64,000 bases of DNA from an uncultured Paracoccaceae bacterium (lineage in GTDB: Bacteria; Pseudomonadota; Alphaproteobacteria; Rhodobacterales; Rhodobacteraceae): assembly GCA_947494675.1 (NCBI GenBank), contig CANLVP010000001.1, positions 744,001 to 808,000 on the forward strand, read 5' to 3'. The position numbers and the translations under genes were made by a program. This document shows, piece after piece, positions 49,761 through 59,909 of the stretch (positions within the stretch are counted from its first letter, which is position 1; every line of letters begins with the position of its first letter). The notes under the pieces were generated by a model, which was not told where the DNA came from, did not search any database, and saw only the letters and a program-made list of their open reading frames with translations.

Positions 49761-50189
49761 TCAAGGCGACCGCCCCGTCACACCGGCATCGGCCAATGGC
49801 CGCGCTTCGATCACGACAAAGGCCTGCGCCCAAGGGTGATCATCGGTGAGCGTGACATGGATGATCGCCTCGCACCCTTCCGGTGTCATTTCGGCCAGCC
49901 GTTCGCGGGCCCAGCCGGTGACGGCCATAACGGGCTGGCCGGTGCGCAGGTTGCTGACGGCCATGTCTTTCCACGAAATCCCCATGCGCAAACCTGTGCC
50001 TAACGCCTTGGAGCAAGCCTCTTTCGCGGCCCAGCGTTTGGCATAGGTGCCGGCGACATCCTTGCGCCGTTCAGCCTTGCGCTGCTCGACCTCGGTAAAG
50101 ACACGGTTGCGGAACCGATCACCGAAGCGATCCAATGTGCCTTGGATGCGTTCGATATTCGCCAGATCAGTGCCAATCCCAAGGATCAT
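49761..50189 (-). CDS. acpS: Holo-[acyl-carrier-protein] synthase
   Basis: Transfers 4'-phosphopantetheine from CoA to acyl carrier protein. 142 residues. [16 protein letters not shown] with the metal-binding Asp8, and [16 protein letters not shown] with the metal-binding Glu are intact; [18 protein letters not shown] ends the fold. Starts in an ATGA overlap with the preceding gene and precedes lepB by 56 bases. Confidence 0.95.
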   Translation of the reverse strand: MILGIGTDLANIERIQGTLDRFGDRFRNRVFTEVEQRKAERRKDVAGTYAKRWAAKEACSKALGTGLRMGISWKDMAVSNLRTGQPVMAVTGWARERLAEMTPEGCEAIIHVTLTDDHPWAQAFVVIEARPLADAGVTGRSP

Positions 50190-50641
50190 TCGCCATCCTT
50201 TGCGTAGGATGCTGTCATCTCTCCGGTGGATTGGTTGAGCGTGACGACCAGCGGCCTGCGCACCAAACCATCAGTCGCGGCATCGTAGAACCGCACATCG
50301 ACTTGAAGCGTCAGCCCTGTCAGCGGGTGGTAACTTGAGGTCAGCGTATCAAAGAAGAGCCCGGCAAAGCCGATATCCTCGCTCGCGCCGACAACCCGGC
50401 ACTGGCGATCCCCGGTATCCTCAAACGGCGGCGACAAAACCAGAAACCATGCAAAGCCAATCGCCGGTTCAAACGTATCCAGAAACGCCACCCGAACCTT
50501 GCCGTTGGCAAAGGTCTTTGAATTTTCTTCCCAAGGTTCTGCCAAGGCCTGCGCGCTGGCTTGCCAATCGCAAGGCACCACGTTCTGGGCAGCGGCGGGC
50601 CCGGCCAAGGCCAGCACAAGGGCGGCTGCGCGGATCATCAC
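50186..50641 (-). CDS. Exported protein of unknown function
   Basis: 151 residues with a signal peptide ([20 protein letters not shown]). The mature part ([20 protein letters not shown], then [19 protein letters not shown]) matches no family I know. Two cysteines (PCDW and RQCRV) may form a disulfide. The start may be GTG 50641, with GAGG 7 bases before, or ATG 50638 in the stop of the previous gene. It overlaps acpS by 4 bases, so it is in the same transcript. Confidence 0.6.
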   Translation of the reverse strand: MMIRAAALVLALAGPAAAQNVVPCDWQASAQALAEPWEENSKTFANGKVRVAFLDTFEPAIGFAWFLVLSPPFEDTGDRQCRVVGASEDIGFAGLFFDTLTSSYHPLTGLTLQVDVRFYDAATDGLVRRPLVVTLNQSTGEMTASYAKDGE

Positions 50642-50943
50642 GGACCCACCTCAATATCCATCACCATAATCCCGTCGCCACCGCCATTGCACATCGCCAC
50701 GAGCCGTCCGCCCAGCGCCTGATGCCGGGGGTCATTGGCATAAGCATCCAAGGACGCGCGATCATGGAAGGTGCAGATAAATCCATAGGCGTGGTCAGGC
50801 GTCTTGCCCTCTGCATCGATATTCGGCCCGTGTTCAAAGCTGGTATAGCCCGCAATCTCACCAACCAGATCACCAAGGCCCGTCATCACGTCCGGCAAAT
50901 CACCGTCGTCCGCAAGGTTGAGCATTACGATATGTCGGATCAT
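50638..50943 (-). CDS. Dabb (stress-responsive alpha/beta barrel) domain protein
   Basis: Cytoplasmic protein of 101 residues: MIRHIVMLNLADDGDLPDV at the start, TSFEHGPNIDAEGKTPDHA, and FHDRASLDAYANDPRHQALG, which identify the Dabb dimeric barrel fold. Role unknown. ATG 50943 places the first strand normally; the frame is open further upstream without support. Confidence 0.78.
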   Translation of the reverse strand: MIRHIVMLNLADDGDLPDVMTGLGDLVGEIAGYTSFEHGPNIDAEGKTPDHAYGFICTFHDRASLDAYANDPRHQALGGRLVAMCNGGGDGIMVMDIEVGP

Positions 50944-50950
50944 CGCCTTG

Positions 50951-51565
50951 TCACTTTCCAAATGTCTGCAGATCATCGGCCGTGGCGACACGGATATCGC
51001 TGAACTCCGCCACGCCATTCACCACCACCAACCGCAATTTAAGGTCGGGCACATAGCTCACCCACCGCGCGGAATTGCTTTTCTTACCGTCTGGTCTTGT
51101 GACCTCCATCCCGATCTCAAGCCGGATGCCGTCATAGCTGCAATCGCCGATTTTGACCGTCACCGGGTCATGCACCGTATAGGTATCCTGATAATGCCAT
51201 GTCTGTCCGGAACTTGTCCCGTCAGAGTGCATCACATGGGTCGATCCAATCACCATATCAAGCAGTGGTGAAGGATCATCCACCTGCGTCGTGACCTTAA
51301 GATAGCTGTCGTTGGACTTGCGCGCCTGCGTTTCCAGCAGGCCACCCACCCGGTGAATGATCCATGTGTAATCAAGCAACGGCGAGCGCCATGCGTTAAC
51401 CATGACGTTGTCATCATCAAGCCAATGAAGATGAACGGGCTGTAGGGTTTTTCGATTGTCTTCAAGGATATACCCAACCGCCAGATCATCAGGACCCGGA
51501 CAGGCGGCAGAGGCCGCGAGCGGCAAAACGGACGCAAGACAAAGGGTGGACAACGTCACCTTCAT
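50951..51565 (-). CDS. Exported protein of unknown function
   Basis: 204 residues with a signal peptide ([20 protein letters not shown]) followed by [20 protein letters not shown]. The mature part is rich in beta-prone stretches ([19 protein letters not shown]). No family recognised. It starts in an ATGA overlap with pdxJ and precedes the Dabb gene, so all are cotranscribed. Confidence 0.6.
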   Translation of the reverse strand: MKVTLSTLCLASVLPLAASAACPGPDDLAVGYILEDNRKTLQPVHLHWLDDDNVMVNAWRSPLLDYTWIIHRVGGLLETQARKSNDSYLKVTTQVDDPSPLLDMVIGSTHVMHSDGTSSGQTWHYQDTYTVHDPVTVKIGDCSYDGIRLEIGMEVTRPDGKKSNSARWVSYVPDLKLRLVVVNGVAEFSDIRVATADDLQTFGK

Positions 51566-52311
51566 TGCGCGGTCCGCGCCTCATCCATCAGACGGCGCAT
51601 TTCTTGGATCGAGCCGGTGAGCCCGCGAAAGATCGCTTCGCCGATCAGAAAGTGCCCGATGTTCAGCTCTTTGACCTGCGGCAGGGCGGCAACCGGGGCG
51701 ACGCTGTCATAGGCGAGCCCGTGGCCCACGTGGACCTCAAGCCCCAGCTCATCGCCATAAGCCGCCATATCGGTGATCTTGGACAGCTCGCTGTCGCGCA
51801 GGTCCCAGTCGCCCTCGGCCCAGGCATCGGAATAGGCCCCGGCGTGCAATTCGATCACAGGTGCGCCGATGCGGTGGCTCGCCTCGACCTGTTTTTGGTC
51901 AGCGGCGATAAACATCGACACCCGGCTGCCTGCATCTCGCAGGGGCGCAATGTAAGTCGCAAGCGCGTTGTCGTTGGCCGCAACGTCCAAGCCGCCCTCG
52001 GTCGTGCGTTCCTCGCGCTTTTCGGGCACCAGACAGACCGCGTGGGGTTTGTGGCGCAACGCGATACCCTGCATCTCAGCGGTCGCGGCCATCTCAAAGT
52101 TCAATGGCACGGTCAGCGCCTCCATCAGACGTTCGATGTCGCTGTCGATGATGTGGCGGCGGTCTTCGCGCAGGTGCGCCGTGATGCCGTCTGCACCCGC
52201 CTCTTGCGCCATGACCGCGGCACGCACAGGGTCAGGCACATTGCCACCACGAGCATTCCGCACGGTCGCCACGTGGTCGATGTTCACGCCCAATCGCAAA
52301 TCATGTGTCAT
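51562..52311 (-). CDS. pdxJ: Pyridoxine 5'-phosphate synthase
   Basis: Condenses 1-deoxyxylulose 5-phosphate with aminoacetone 3-phosphate to make vitamin B6. About 249 residues. Marks: [44 protein letters not shown], and [11 protein letters not shown] with phosphate-binding [12 protein letters not shown] at the end. AGGA lies 8 bases before ATG 52311, which is preferred over TTG 52317. Downstream of DUF2062 in the same run; acpS follows after three small genes. Confidence 0.96.
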   Translation of the reverse strand: MTHDLRLGVNIDHVATVRNARGGNVPDPVRAAVMAQEAGADGITAHLREDRRHIIDSDIERLMEALTVPLNFEMAATAEMQGIALRHKPHAVCLVPEKREERTTEGGLDVAANDNALATYIAPLRDAGSRVSMFIAADQKQVEASHRIGAPVIELHAGAYSDAWAEGDWDLRDSELSKITDMAAYGDELGLEVHVGHGLAYDSVAPVAALPQVKELNIGHFLIGEAIFRGLTGSIQEMRRLMDEARTAQ

Positions 52312-52338
52312 CGTCAAAATCCTTTTCCTGACGGGATA

Positions 52339-52980
52339 TTAGCCCAAACCGCCGTGATCACCATCCTGTGGATTGCGCAATTGATCCAGCTTGGCCCGCA
52401 ACCGCTTGCGCCGCCGGTTTTGGTAGGCCCCGATCAGGGGGACAGACAGGTAATAGGCCACCGTGGCGCAGATCACACCGGGGATCATGCCGCCGATCAG
52501 ATAGGGAAAGAAGACGTCATCATAAAAGACCTTCATCCCGTGCCAGTCGATCTTTTGCTTATTGAAAAGCGCGCGGAAATTGTGCCCCAGATCAAAGCTC
52601 GCATCGGCAAACTTCTGACCCAGATGCGCCTCGCGCCCCTGTGGCAGGTCCAAAAGCCACGACCCCAGCTTGATCGACACAAATCCTATGGGCGGAAAGG
52701 TCAGCGGGTTGCCAAAGAAGGTGGCCATGATCGCCGCCAAGAGGTTGCCGCGCATCATCATGGCAATCAGCGCTGCACAGACAAAATGCAGCCCGAACAA
52801 CGGGGTAAAGCAGACAAAGACCCCGGCCCAGATGCCGCGACTGATCTTTTCAGGCGTATCCGGCAGACGGCGGACCCGGTGTTTGACGTATTCAAAGGCA
52901 CGTGCCCAGCCGCCGCGGGGATAGAGGAAATCCAGCAGAGCTTGCAAGATCGGTCGTCTGTCCCTGCGCTTGAATACCAC
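52339..52980 (-). CDS. DUF2062 family membrane protein
   Basis: 213 residues with three to four helices; the DUF2062 signature is seen in GIWAGVFVCFTPLFGLHFVC and MATFFGNPLTFPPIGFVS. A basic tail follows (NRRRKRLRAKL). Function unknown. The start is GTG 52980 with AGGA 6 bases before. Between rsh and pdxJ in the same orientation, an arrangement shared with relatives. Confidence 0.82.
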   Translation of the reverse strand: MVFKRRDRRPILQALLDFLYPRGGWARAFEYVKHRVRRLPDTPEKISRGIWAGVFVCFTPLFGLHFVCAALIAMMMRGNLLAAIMATFFGNPLTFPPIGFVSIKLGSWLLDLPQGREAHLGQKFADASFDLGHNFRALFNKQKIDWHGMKVFYDDVFFPYLIGGMIPGVICATVAYYLSVPLIGAYQNRRRKRLRAKLDQLRNPQDGDHGGLG

Positions 52981-53012
52981 GTTACATCCTTTGGTCGGGC
53001 CGGAACCCGGTT

Positions 53013-55148
53013 CTATGCGTCTTGCTGCACGCGCGCCCGTGCCGGATCGCGATACCGCGTGATTGACGATACCGCGCTTTCTGCATCAAGTGCTGTCATG
53101 ACGCGGTGCAAATGGGCGGCTTCGCTCAGGTCCACGTCAATCAGCAGGCGGTAGTAGTCCGGCTTGCGGTCGATAAACTTCAAGTCCGAGATATTGGCGT
53201 TCTGCTCGCCGATCAATGTGCAAATCCGTCCCAACACGCCAGCGTCATTGCTGATCGCGATATCAAGCGTCACATCGTTGATTGCGCGGTGATTGCCTTC
53301 GGCCCAATGCAAGTCGATCCAACGGTCGGGCTGGTCTTCGTATTCGGCCAAAACCTCGCAATCGATGGCATGAACAACAACGCCCTGCCCCCGAAACGTC
53401 AGCCCTACGATCCGCTCGCCGGGCAAGGGCTGGCAGCACGGCGCGCGCTTATGGGTCTGATCGGCGGCAAGGCCCACAACAGCGCGGCCGGCATCGATCT
53501 TTTCGCCACCCTTTTCGGCCAGTTCCGGATAGATCGCGCGCACAATCTGGCGCGCCGACATCTCAGCACTGCCCAAACGGGCGAGCATGTCATCCACATC
53601 ATCCAGCGCCAGCGTCTTGGCAGCCGTGCGCAGCGCCTTTTCCGTCAGCCGCTTGCCGATCGTCTCAAAGGCCACGCGGGCCAGCTCACGCCCAAGACGG
53701 ATATAGCGCGTGCGATCCTCTTCCCGCAGCGACCTGCGGATCGCGGTTTTGGCGCGGCCCGTGACAGCGATATCAATCCATGTGGCTTGCGGTGTCTGAC
53801 CTTCGGCGGTGATGACCTCAACCGATTGCCCGTTCTTGAGGCGCGTCCAAAGCGGCACGCGCAGCCCATCAACCTTGGCCCCCACGCAGGCCGACCCGAT
53901 CCGGGTGTGGATCGCATAGGCAAAATCAATTGGCGTCGCCCCGCGCGGCAGCTTGATCACGTCGCCCTTGGGCGTGAAACAAAAGACCTGATCGGTATAC
54001 ATCTCGAGCTTGACCGCTTCGAGAAACTCATCGTGATCCTGATCGTCGTCGAGCCGTTCGGTCAGTGCCGAAATCCATTTCACCGGATCAACGGCAAAGC
54101 GGTTCTCGACCCGTTCACCATTGCGGTAGGACCAATGCGCCGCCACGCCGGTTTCGGCCACTTCGTGCATCTCGCGGGTGCGGATCTGCACCTCGACCCG
54201 TTTGCCATCACGGCCCGACACAGTGGTGTGGATCGACCGGTAGCCGTTGGTTTTGGGTTGGGAGATATAATCCTTGAACCGCCCCGGCACCGCCCGCCAG
54301 CGCTGGTGGATCGCACCAAGGACACGGTAGCAATCAACCTCTGTCGCAGTGATAATCCGAAAGCCGTAGATATCTGACAGGCGGCTAAACCCCTGATCTT
54401 TCTCCTGCATCTTGCGCCAGATCGAATAGGGCTTTTTCGCGCGGCCCATGACCTCGGCCTGAATGCCTGCCTTTTCCAGCTCAACCCGCATGTCGCTAGT
54501 GATCCGCTGGATCACATCGCCGGTTTCCCGTTGCAGCGTGATAAAGCGGCGGATGATCGAATTGCGCGCCTCTGGGTTCAGCACGCGAAACGCCAGATCC
54601 TCCAGCTCTTCGCGCATCCACTGCATCCCCATGCGCCCGGCCAGCGGCGCATAGATATCCATCGTCTCACGCGCCTTCTGCGCCTGCTTTTCCGCGCGCA
54701 TCGATTTGATCGTGCGCATGTTGTGCAGACGGTCAGCGAGCTTCACCAGCGTGACGCGCAAATCCTTGGACGTCGCCATAAAGAGCTTGCGAAAATTCTC
54801 GGCCTCTTTGGACTGGGTCGAGGACAGCTGCAGGTTCGTCAGCTTGGTGACGCCATCCACAAGCTCTGCAATCTCGCGGCTGAAGCGTTTTTCCACCTGC
54901 GCAAAGGATGCGTCGGTGTCTTCAATCGTGTCATGCAAAAGCGCCGTGATCAGCGTGGCGTCATCCATCTGCATTTCGGCAAGAATAAGGGCCACAGCGA
55001 CGGGATGGGTAAAGTAGGGCTCGCCCGAATGGCGGAACTGCCCTTCATGCATGGCCGCGCCATAATCAAAGGCATCGCCCAGCAGCTTTTCGTTTGTACG
55101 AGGGTTGTAGGTGCGGACCAGCGCGATCAGATCGGTGTCAGTCGTCAT
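53013..55148 (-). CDS. rsh: Bifunctional (p)ppGpp synthetase/hydrolase, Rsh type
   Basis: 711 residues, full Rel/SpoT layout. The HD hydrolase domain (FTHPVAVALIL, LLHDTIEDT with His72-Asp73), synthetase domain (RFKDYISQPKTNGYRSIHTT), TGS (VFCFTPKGDVIKLPRGATPI), and C-terminal ACT domain are all in place, so both activities are probably present. This is the main stringent-response enzyme in alphaproteobacteria. It follows rpoZ by 41 bases; RpoZ is itself part of the ppGpp site on RNA polymerase. Confidence 0.96.
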   Translation of the reverse strand: MTTDTDLIALVRTYNPRTNEKLLGDAFDYGAAMHEGQFRHSGEPYFTHPVAVALILAEMQMDDATLITALLHDTIEDTDASFAQVEKRFSREIAELVDGVTKLTNLQLSSTQSKEAENFRKLFMATSKDLRVTLVKLADRLHNMRTIKSMRAEKQAQKARETMDIYAPLAGRMGMQWMREELEDLAFRVLNPEARNSIIRRFITLQRETGDVIQRITSDMRVELEKAGIQAEVMGRAKKPYSIWRKMQEKDQGFSRLSDIYGFRIITATEVDCYRVLGAIHQRWRAVPGRFKDYISQPKTNGYRSIHTTVSGRDGKRVEVQIRTREMHEVAETGVAAHWSYRNGERVENRFAVDPVKWISALTERLDDDQDHDEFLEAVKLEMYTDQVFCFTPKGDVIKLPRGATPIDFAYAIHTRIGSACVGAKVDGLRVPLWTRLKNGQSVEVITAEGQTPQATWIDIAVTGRAKTAIRRSLREEDRTRYIRLGRELARVAFETIGKRLTEKALRTAAKTLALDDVDDMLARLGSAEMSARQIVRAIYPELAEKGGEKIDAGRAVVGLAADQTHKRAPCCQPLPGERIVGLTFRGQGVVVHAIDCEVLAEYEDQPDRWIDLHWAEGNHRAINDVTLDIAISNDAGVLGRICTLIGEQNANISDLKFIDRKPDYYRLLIDVDLSEAAHLHRVMTALDAESAVSSITRYRDPARARVQQDA

Positions 55149-55189
55149 ACTGGTCCGGCGCCTTCATCATTTGGCCGGTCTTGCGGCCC

Positions 55190-55546
55190 TTAGCGTTGCC
55201 CTTGCGCTTCCATCAGCGCGCGCAGCAGTTTCTCTTCGCTCAGGTCGTCTTCGGCAGGCTTGTCAGCTGCTTCGGCACCCATCAGCAAGGACATGCTGTC
55301 CTCTTCGGGCTCATCAACCTCGATCTGGGTCTGGTTCGCTTCGATCATTCGCTCGCGCAGGTCGTCAGCTTGCTGTGTCTCGTCTGCAATTTCGCGCAGG
55401 GACACGACAGGGTTTTTGTCGTTGTCACGGTTCACGGTGATCGGCGCACCGGCAGAAATCTCGCGCGCACGGTGGGCGGCAAGCATGACAAGTTCAAACC
55501 GGTTGGGAACCTTATCGACGCAATCTTCTACGGTGACGCGGGCCAT
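55190..55546 (-). CDS. rpoZ: RNA polymerase subunit omega
   Basis: 118 residues, long as usual in Rhodobacteraceae, with the conserved start [20 protein letters not shown], then [13 protein letters not shown] and [12 protein letters not shown], and an acidic tail. It helps assemble beta' and forms part of ppGpp site 1. AGGAG is 7 bases before ATG. Cotranscribed with rsh; a GGCCG/CGGCC hairpin lies between them. Confidence 0.95.
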   Translation of the reverse strand: MARVTVEDCVDKVPNRFELVMLAAHRAREISAGAPITVNRDNDKNPVVSLREIADETQQADDLRERMIEANQTQIEVDEPEEDSMSLLMGAEAADKPAEDDLSEEKLLRALMEAQGQR

Positions 55547-55629
55547 TGGCGCACTCCTGTCCTGACAAAGCGGTATCGCAAGCCCCTCATCTAAGGGGTG
55601 ATATCTGGATTGACAAGTCGATTCGACGC

Positions 55630-56220
55630 CTATTCCAAAGGGATTACGCCCGAAATCGCGCTGGGGTCACAGGTCGCCAACATCGCATCGATCCCAAGGC
55701 CCAGAACCGGATGCTCCCAATCAGGTGCAACGTCCCGCATGGGCACCAGAACAAAGGGCCTGTCCTGCACGCGCGGATGCGGCAAGATCAACTGCTCCGG
55801 CGCCTCCGTCATCTGCTGCGACAAGGCCAAATCGTGCCAGTGCTGCCACGTGGCGGCATCAGGCAAAACCGCGTCGCCGAATGCCAGCAAATCAAGATCA
55901 AGCACCCGCTGCGCCCAACGCACTTTCCGGGTGCGCCCAGCGCCCGCCTCGATCGCGTGCAAACGCGCTAAAACGTCCCCCGCAGACAGCGTCGTCTCAC
56001 AGGCAAAAACGGCATTCGCAAAGTCTGGCCCAGCCCCCGCCGGGAAGGCTGGTGTGCGATAGATTCGGCTAGCCGAGACCGCGCAATCACATGCGTCGGA
56101 CAGCAAGCGCTTGCACTTTTGTACAAGTGCCGCTGCGTCACTTATGTTCTCGCTGACGTTACTTCCTGCAGAAATCAGCACTTTTTGGCCGAATTCGCCA
56201 ATTTGGGGAGGTTGTGCCAA
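55630..56220 (-). CDS. folK: 6-hydroxymethyl-7,8-dihydropterin pyrophosphokinase
   Basis: Folate-pathway enzyme that pyrophosphorylates hydroxymethyl dihydropterin. 196 residues, a little longer than the usual 160-170. [18 protein letters not shown] at the start, [20 protein letters not shown], the [19 protein letters not shown] block, and [17 protein letters not shown] confirm the family. The start is uncertain: TTG 56220 gives 12 residues before the first strand; GTG near 56181 is possible. Upstream of rpoZ, divergent from the NYN gene. Confidence 0.9.
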   Translation of the reverse strand: MAQPPQIGEFGQKVLISAGSNVSENISDAAALVQKCKRLLSDACDCAVSASRIYRTPAFPAGAGPDFANAVFACETTLSAGDVLARLHAIEAGAGRTRKVRWAQRVLDLDLLAFGDAVLPDAATWQHWHDLALSQQMTEAPEQLILPHPRVQDRPFVLVPMRDVAPDWEHPVLGLGIDAMLATCDPSAISGVIPLE

Positions 56221-56314
56221 TACGAAAATATCCTATTATTGAGATGTTTTGCGAACCTAGACCACTCACCCACCACTCACCACTCGCAAGACACATATTT
56301 TGGAAGGACGATTT

Positions 56315-56890
56315 ATGTTTTATCGTGACGAGCGTCTTGCGCTCTTCATTGATGGATCGAACCTCTATGCGGCTGCCAAGTCGCTGGGCTTCGACATCGA
56401 CTACAAGCTGCTTCGACAGGAGTTTATGCGCCGCGGGAAAATGCTGCGTGCGTTTTACTACACGGCGCTCTTGGAAAATGACGAGTATTCACCAATCCGG
56501 CCATTGGTTGACTGGTTACACTACAACGGCTTCACCATGGTGACTAAGCCGGCCAAAGAATACACCGACAGCATGGGCCGCCGTAAGGTCAAAGGGAACA
56601 TGGACATCGAACTTTGCGTCGATGCGATGGAACTAGCCCCTCATGTTGATCACATCGTGCTGTTTTCCGGCGACGGCGATTTCCGCCCGCTCGTTGAAAG
56701 CCTTCAGCGCAAAGGCGTACGTGTTTCGGTTGTCTCCACCATCCGAAGCCAGCCACCGATGATCGCCGATGAACTGCGCCGCCAGTGCGACAACTTTATT
56801 GAGTTGGACGAACTGCGCGACGTGGTTGGCCGTCCCCCCCGCGAACCACGCGCGGTCGAGGATGACCAGGACATGGCGACAGCAGAATAA
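56315..56890 (+). CDS. NYN-domain (LabA/DUF88) protein
   Basis: Predicted RNase-like protein of 191 residues in the PIN/NYN superfamily. Acidic active-site residues are in FIDGSNLY (Asp14), GNMDIELCVDAME and FSGDGDFRPLVE; KGVRVSVVST follows. NYN proteins are thought to cut RNA; the target is unknown. GAAGGA is 6 bases before ATG 56315. Divergent from folK, in the place where relatives also carry it. Confidence 0.85.
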   Translation: MFYRDERLALFIDGSNLYAAAKSLGFDIDYKLLRQEFMRRGKMLRAFYYTALLENDEYSPIRPLVDWLHYNGFTMVTKPAKEYTDSMGRRKVKGNMDIELCVDAMELAPHVDHIVLFSGDGDFRPLVESLQRKGVRVSVVSTIRSQPPMIADELRRQCDNFIELDELRDVVGRPPREPRAVEDDQDMATAE

Positions 56891-56895
56891 AGACC

Positions 56896-56919
56896 CGGCG
56901 GGCCGCATCAGGCCCGCCG
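56896..56919. terminator. Hairpin between convergent genes
   Basis: CGGCGGGCC (56896-56904) pairs with GGCCCGCCG (56911-56919), 6 bases after the NYN stop and 14 before the end of the hydrolase. There is no T-run, so it is a likely but weak bidirectional terminator. Confidence 0.5.
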
Positions 56920-56932
56920 CGACACGCCCCGG

Positions 56933-58819
56933 TCAAAGCGGCTCTTTGTTGCCCGCGCCCCGGCTGGCGGCCCACCCAATATAGATCAAAAACGCGCAGG
57001 CCCCGGTGATCCCGGCGACAATTGGCTTGGCCGCATCCCAATGGAAAACGTAAGCCAGCACCGTCGCAAGCGCGAACCAGATCAGCGCTGCGGCAAGACC
57101 ACGGTAGATCGCACCGCTCCCCGATGGGTTCTCAGGGGCAAAGTCCTGACCGATGTAATTGCGCCCTTTCTTGGGGTCGCCATCCACATAGTCCACATGG
57201 TCGCCGTCGTAATTGCCCTTGCCGAAATAGACCATCTCGAACAGCTGCGAAATCACGGTGCGGTTCTGGAAATAGGCTGAATGGGCACGGCCCGGACTTG
57301 GGAAATTCTCGTTTGAGACATGCACGTTGTTGACCCTGTGGGTCATGCGCTCTGCCGCCGTCGGTGACTGCAAACTGCCAGAAATCACGTCGGCCCCATC
57401 CCAGTAGTTGACCCAGTGAATATACGGCTGGCTGATGTTGCGGCTGAATGGTGCCGACTGAATATCGCCGCGCATGCTTTCATAAGCGCGGGTGTAGGAC
57501 GGAAACTTGGTGCGGTAGCTTTCAAAGAAGTAGTTGATCTTATCAATGGGCGAGGCAATCGTCACCAGATGCCGGATTTTGGTCAGCGCGACCGGGCCGC
57601 GCATCACATCGCCATCGTTGTTATACCCCTGATTACGCTGCGCCAACGCCAGCAGCGTGTCATGGGCGACGGATGTGCCCAGACTGTGGCCCACAACGAT
57701 CACCCGCTTGCATTTGGGGTCGGCCAGCACATGGCGCATGATGTCCATGCCTTCGGCCAAGACCGCCTTGCGGCGTTCGTGCAGGGCGTCAGTCTCTGAC
57801 AGACTGGCCCAGCTTTCCACGTCACCCATAAACCGGCCAAGGAAATTCCCGATGCCCAACGCCAGCGCCAATGATCCGGCAAGCGCGCCTGCGTTGGTCC
57901 AGCTGGGTTCAAAGAATGACGGCAATTTGTCGGCAGGCAAGTTCAACCAACCTGTGCCCAAGGTCAGCAGTTCCAGCACCAATGCCACAAAAGCCCAAGC
58001 CACCAAGAGGCCAGCCATCGCCACGGTCAACATCGCCGCAAGATTAAAGAGCTCAGTGCCGACGTAACGCCGCCGCCAGACACCTGCCAAGATCTCAAGA
58101 CGTTTGGCTGTGTCAGGTTTGTCTGCATAGAACCGTGCCAGATAGAGCTTGAACGACGAAAACTTGCCGTGCTTTTTTAGCTCCGCCCCGGTTTTCCCGC
58201 CGTCGTCTGGTGTCTTTTCGTCGCGCGACTGAACGCCTTGACCAAAGGCATGGTAGGCCGCCAAGAGCTTGTTGAAATCAGACGCCTTCGTGCCCTCCGG
58301 CCAGTCACTTGGCGTTTCGGAAATCTCGGCCAGCGTCGCGCGCCGCAACCGCTGCCGTTCGCGCCACGGTGTGAAGAACATGCGCAAGGGCCGCACAATC
58401 TGCCGTCCAATCCATTTGACCACACCAAAGGGATCACGCCCTGCCGCCATATGTGGTGCCCAGTAGACCTCGTAGAAACGCGCGGTGCGCACATCGCCTT
58501 TCCAGCCGTCGGGTTCCTGCAAATGATGCGTCGTAGTGAAATAGACCTGCTCTTCATCGCGGGATTTCACGCGGTGCGGCTCTGCCTTGGTCTTGGGCTG
58601 CGCCAGATAGCCAAGCGCCTCTTTGCGCACATGCCACGCGCGCCGCAGATAGGTGTCGATGCTTTCGACAAGGCGGCTGACCTCTTCCATGCGTCGCTGT
58701 TCGCCCATGCCGTGAAAATAGATCACCCCAACATAGCCATCAGTCACCTCACCCGGGATCGACGGCGTCTCATCAATCTGTGGCCCCGCATTGGGGACCA
58801 TCACGTCTTTTTCCGTCAT
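56933..58819 (-). CDS. Membrane-associated alpha/beta hydrolase (lipase-like)
   Basis: 628 residues. The start has the hydrolase oxyanion-type motif YFHGMGEQRRMEEVSRLV; the nucleophile elbow is VVGHSLGTSVAHD with Ser379; a candidate acid is in IASPIDKI. Two hydrophobic segments before Ser (about 258-285 and 315-335) and two at the C-terminus (about 578-615) suggest membrane association, with the hydrolase domain on the cytoplasmic side. It is not a standard lipase, and no family is named. It stands alone between convergent NYN and divergent ispH. Substrate unknown. Confidence 0.65.
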   Translation of the reverse strand: MTEKDVMVPNAGPQIDETPSIPGEVTDGYVGVIYFHGMGEQRRMEEVSRLVESIDTYLRRAWHVRKEALGYLAQPKTKAEPHRVKSRDEEQVYFTTTHHLQEPDGWKGDVRTARFYEVYWAPHMAAGRDPFGVVKWIGRQIVRPLRMFFTPWRERQRLRRATLAEISETPSDWPEGTKASDFNKLLAAYHAFGQGVQSRDEKTPDDGGKTGAELKKHGKFSSFKLYLARFYADKPDTAKRLEILAGVWRRRYVGTELFNLAAMLTVAMAGLLVAWAFVALVLELLTLGTGWLNLPADKLPSFFEPSWTNAGALAGSLALALGIGNFLGRFMGDVESWASLSETDALHERRKAVLAEGMDIMRHVLADPKCKRVIVVGHSLGTSVAHDTLLALAQRNQGYNNDGDVMRGPVALTKIRHLVTIASPIDKINYFFESYRTKFPSYTRAYESMRGDIQSAPFSRNISQPYIHWVNYWDGADVISGSLQSPTAAERMTHRVNNVHVSNENFPSPGRAHSAYFQNRTVISQLFEMVYFGKGNYDGDHVDYVDGDPKKGRNYIGQDFAPENPSGSGAIYRGLAAALIWFALATVLAYVFHWDAAKPIVAGITGACAFLIYIGWAASRGAGNKEPL

Positions 58820-58958
58820 AGAACGTCACCATTTGAAAATTTAGGATCGTCGAAATATGGGGCAAAGCCTAACGCCCCGGCCCGAACCCGCCAAGTCTGG
58901 TGAACCTGACCCGCTCTTGCATCTGGACCTGACGGGTCAAAGTGCTTAGCTCTAGGGC

Positions 58959-59909
58959 ATGACAAAACAGCCTCTGACCCTTTATCTTGCCGCACCCCGT
59001 GGTTTTTGCGCGGGCGTGGACCGTGCCATCAAAATCGTCGAAATGGCGCTGGAAAAATGGGGCGCACCCGTCTTTGTGCGACACGAGATTGTGCACAACA
59101 AGTTTGTGGTCGATGGTCTGCGCGACAAGGGCGCTGTCTTTGTCGAAACGCTCGACGAATGCCCCGATGACCGCCCCGTGATCTTTTCTGCCCACGGCGT
59201 GCCCAAGGCGGTGCCCGCCGCCGCCGCCAAACGCGAGATGGTCTATGTCGATGCCACCTGCCCGTTGGTCAGCAAGGTCCATATCGAGGCGCAGCGCCAC
59301 GCCGACAACGGGCTGCAAATGATCATGATCGGCCACGAGGGCCATCCCGAAACCGTCGGCACCATGGGCCAATTGCCCGAAGGCGAAGTGCTGTTGGTCG
59401 AAACCGTGGAAGACGTGGCAACCGTCGCCGTGCGCGACCCCGCGAAACTGGCCTTTGTCACCCAGACGACCCTCTCGGTGGACGATACGATTGATATCGT
59501 CGCGGCCCTTCAAACGCGGTTCCCCAGCATTGTCGGCCCCCATAAAGAAGACATCTGTTACGCCACCACCAACCGGCAAGAGGCGGTCAAAGCCATGGCC
59601 CCCAAATGCGACGCGATGCTTGTGGTGGGCGCGCCAAATTCCAGCAATTCCAAACGCTTGGTTGAGGTCGGCGCGCGCGCGGGCTGCAACTATGCCCAGC
59701 TTGTGCAGCGCGCGACAGACATCGACTGGCGGGCGCTGGATGGCATCACAAGCATGGGGATCACCGCAGGCGCATCCGCACCTGAGGTGCTGATCAATGA
59801 GGTGATCGACGCCTTCCGCAACCGCTATGACGTGACGGTCGAGATGGTCGAAACCGCCGTTGAGAACGTCGAATTCAAGGTGCCCCGCGTGCTGCGCGAA
59901 ACCGCCTAG
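58959..59909 (+). CDS. ispH: 4-hydroxy-3-methylbut-2-enyl diphosphate reductase
   Basis: Last enzyme of the MEP isoprenoid pathway. 316 residues. The three cysteines that bind the [4Fe-4S] cluster are Cys17 ([13 protein letters not shown]), Cys101 (DATCPLV) and Cys200 ([10 protein letters not shown]). [13 protein letters not shown] and [14 protein letters not shown] are typical. It ends with a 4-base overlap with the convergent FAD dehydrogenase gene. Confidence 0.97.
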   Translation: MTKQPLTLYLAAPRGFCAGVDRAIKIVEMALEKWGAPVFVRHEIVHNKFVVDGLRDKGAVFVETLDECPDDRPVIFSAHGVPKAVPAAAAKREMVYVDATCPLVSKVHIEAQRHADNGLQMIMIGHEGHPETVGTMGQLPEGEVLLVETVEDVATVAVRDPAKLAFVTQTTLSVDDTIDIVAALQTRFPSIVGPHKEDICYATTNRQEAVKAMAPKCDAMLVVGAPNSSNSKRLVEVGARAGCNYAQLVQRATDIDWRALDGITSMGITAGASAPEVLINEVIDAFRNRYDVTVEMVETAVENVEFKVPRVLRETA

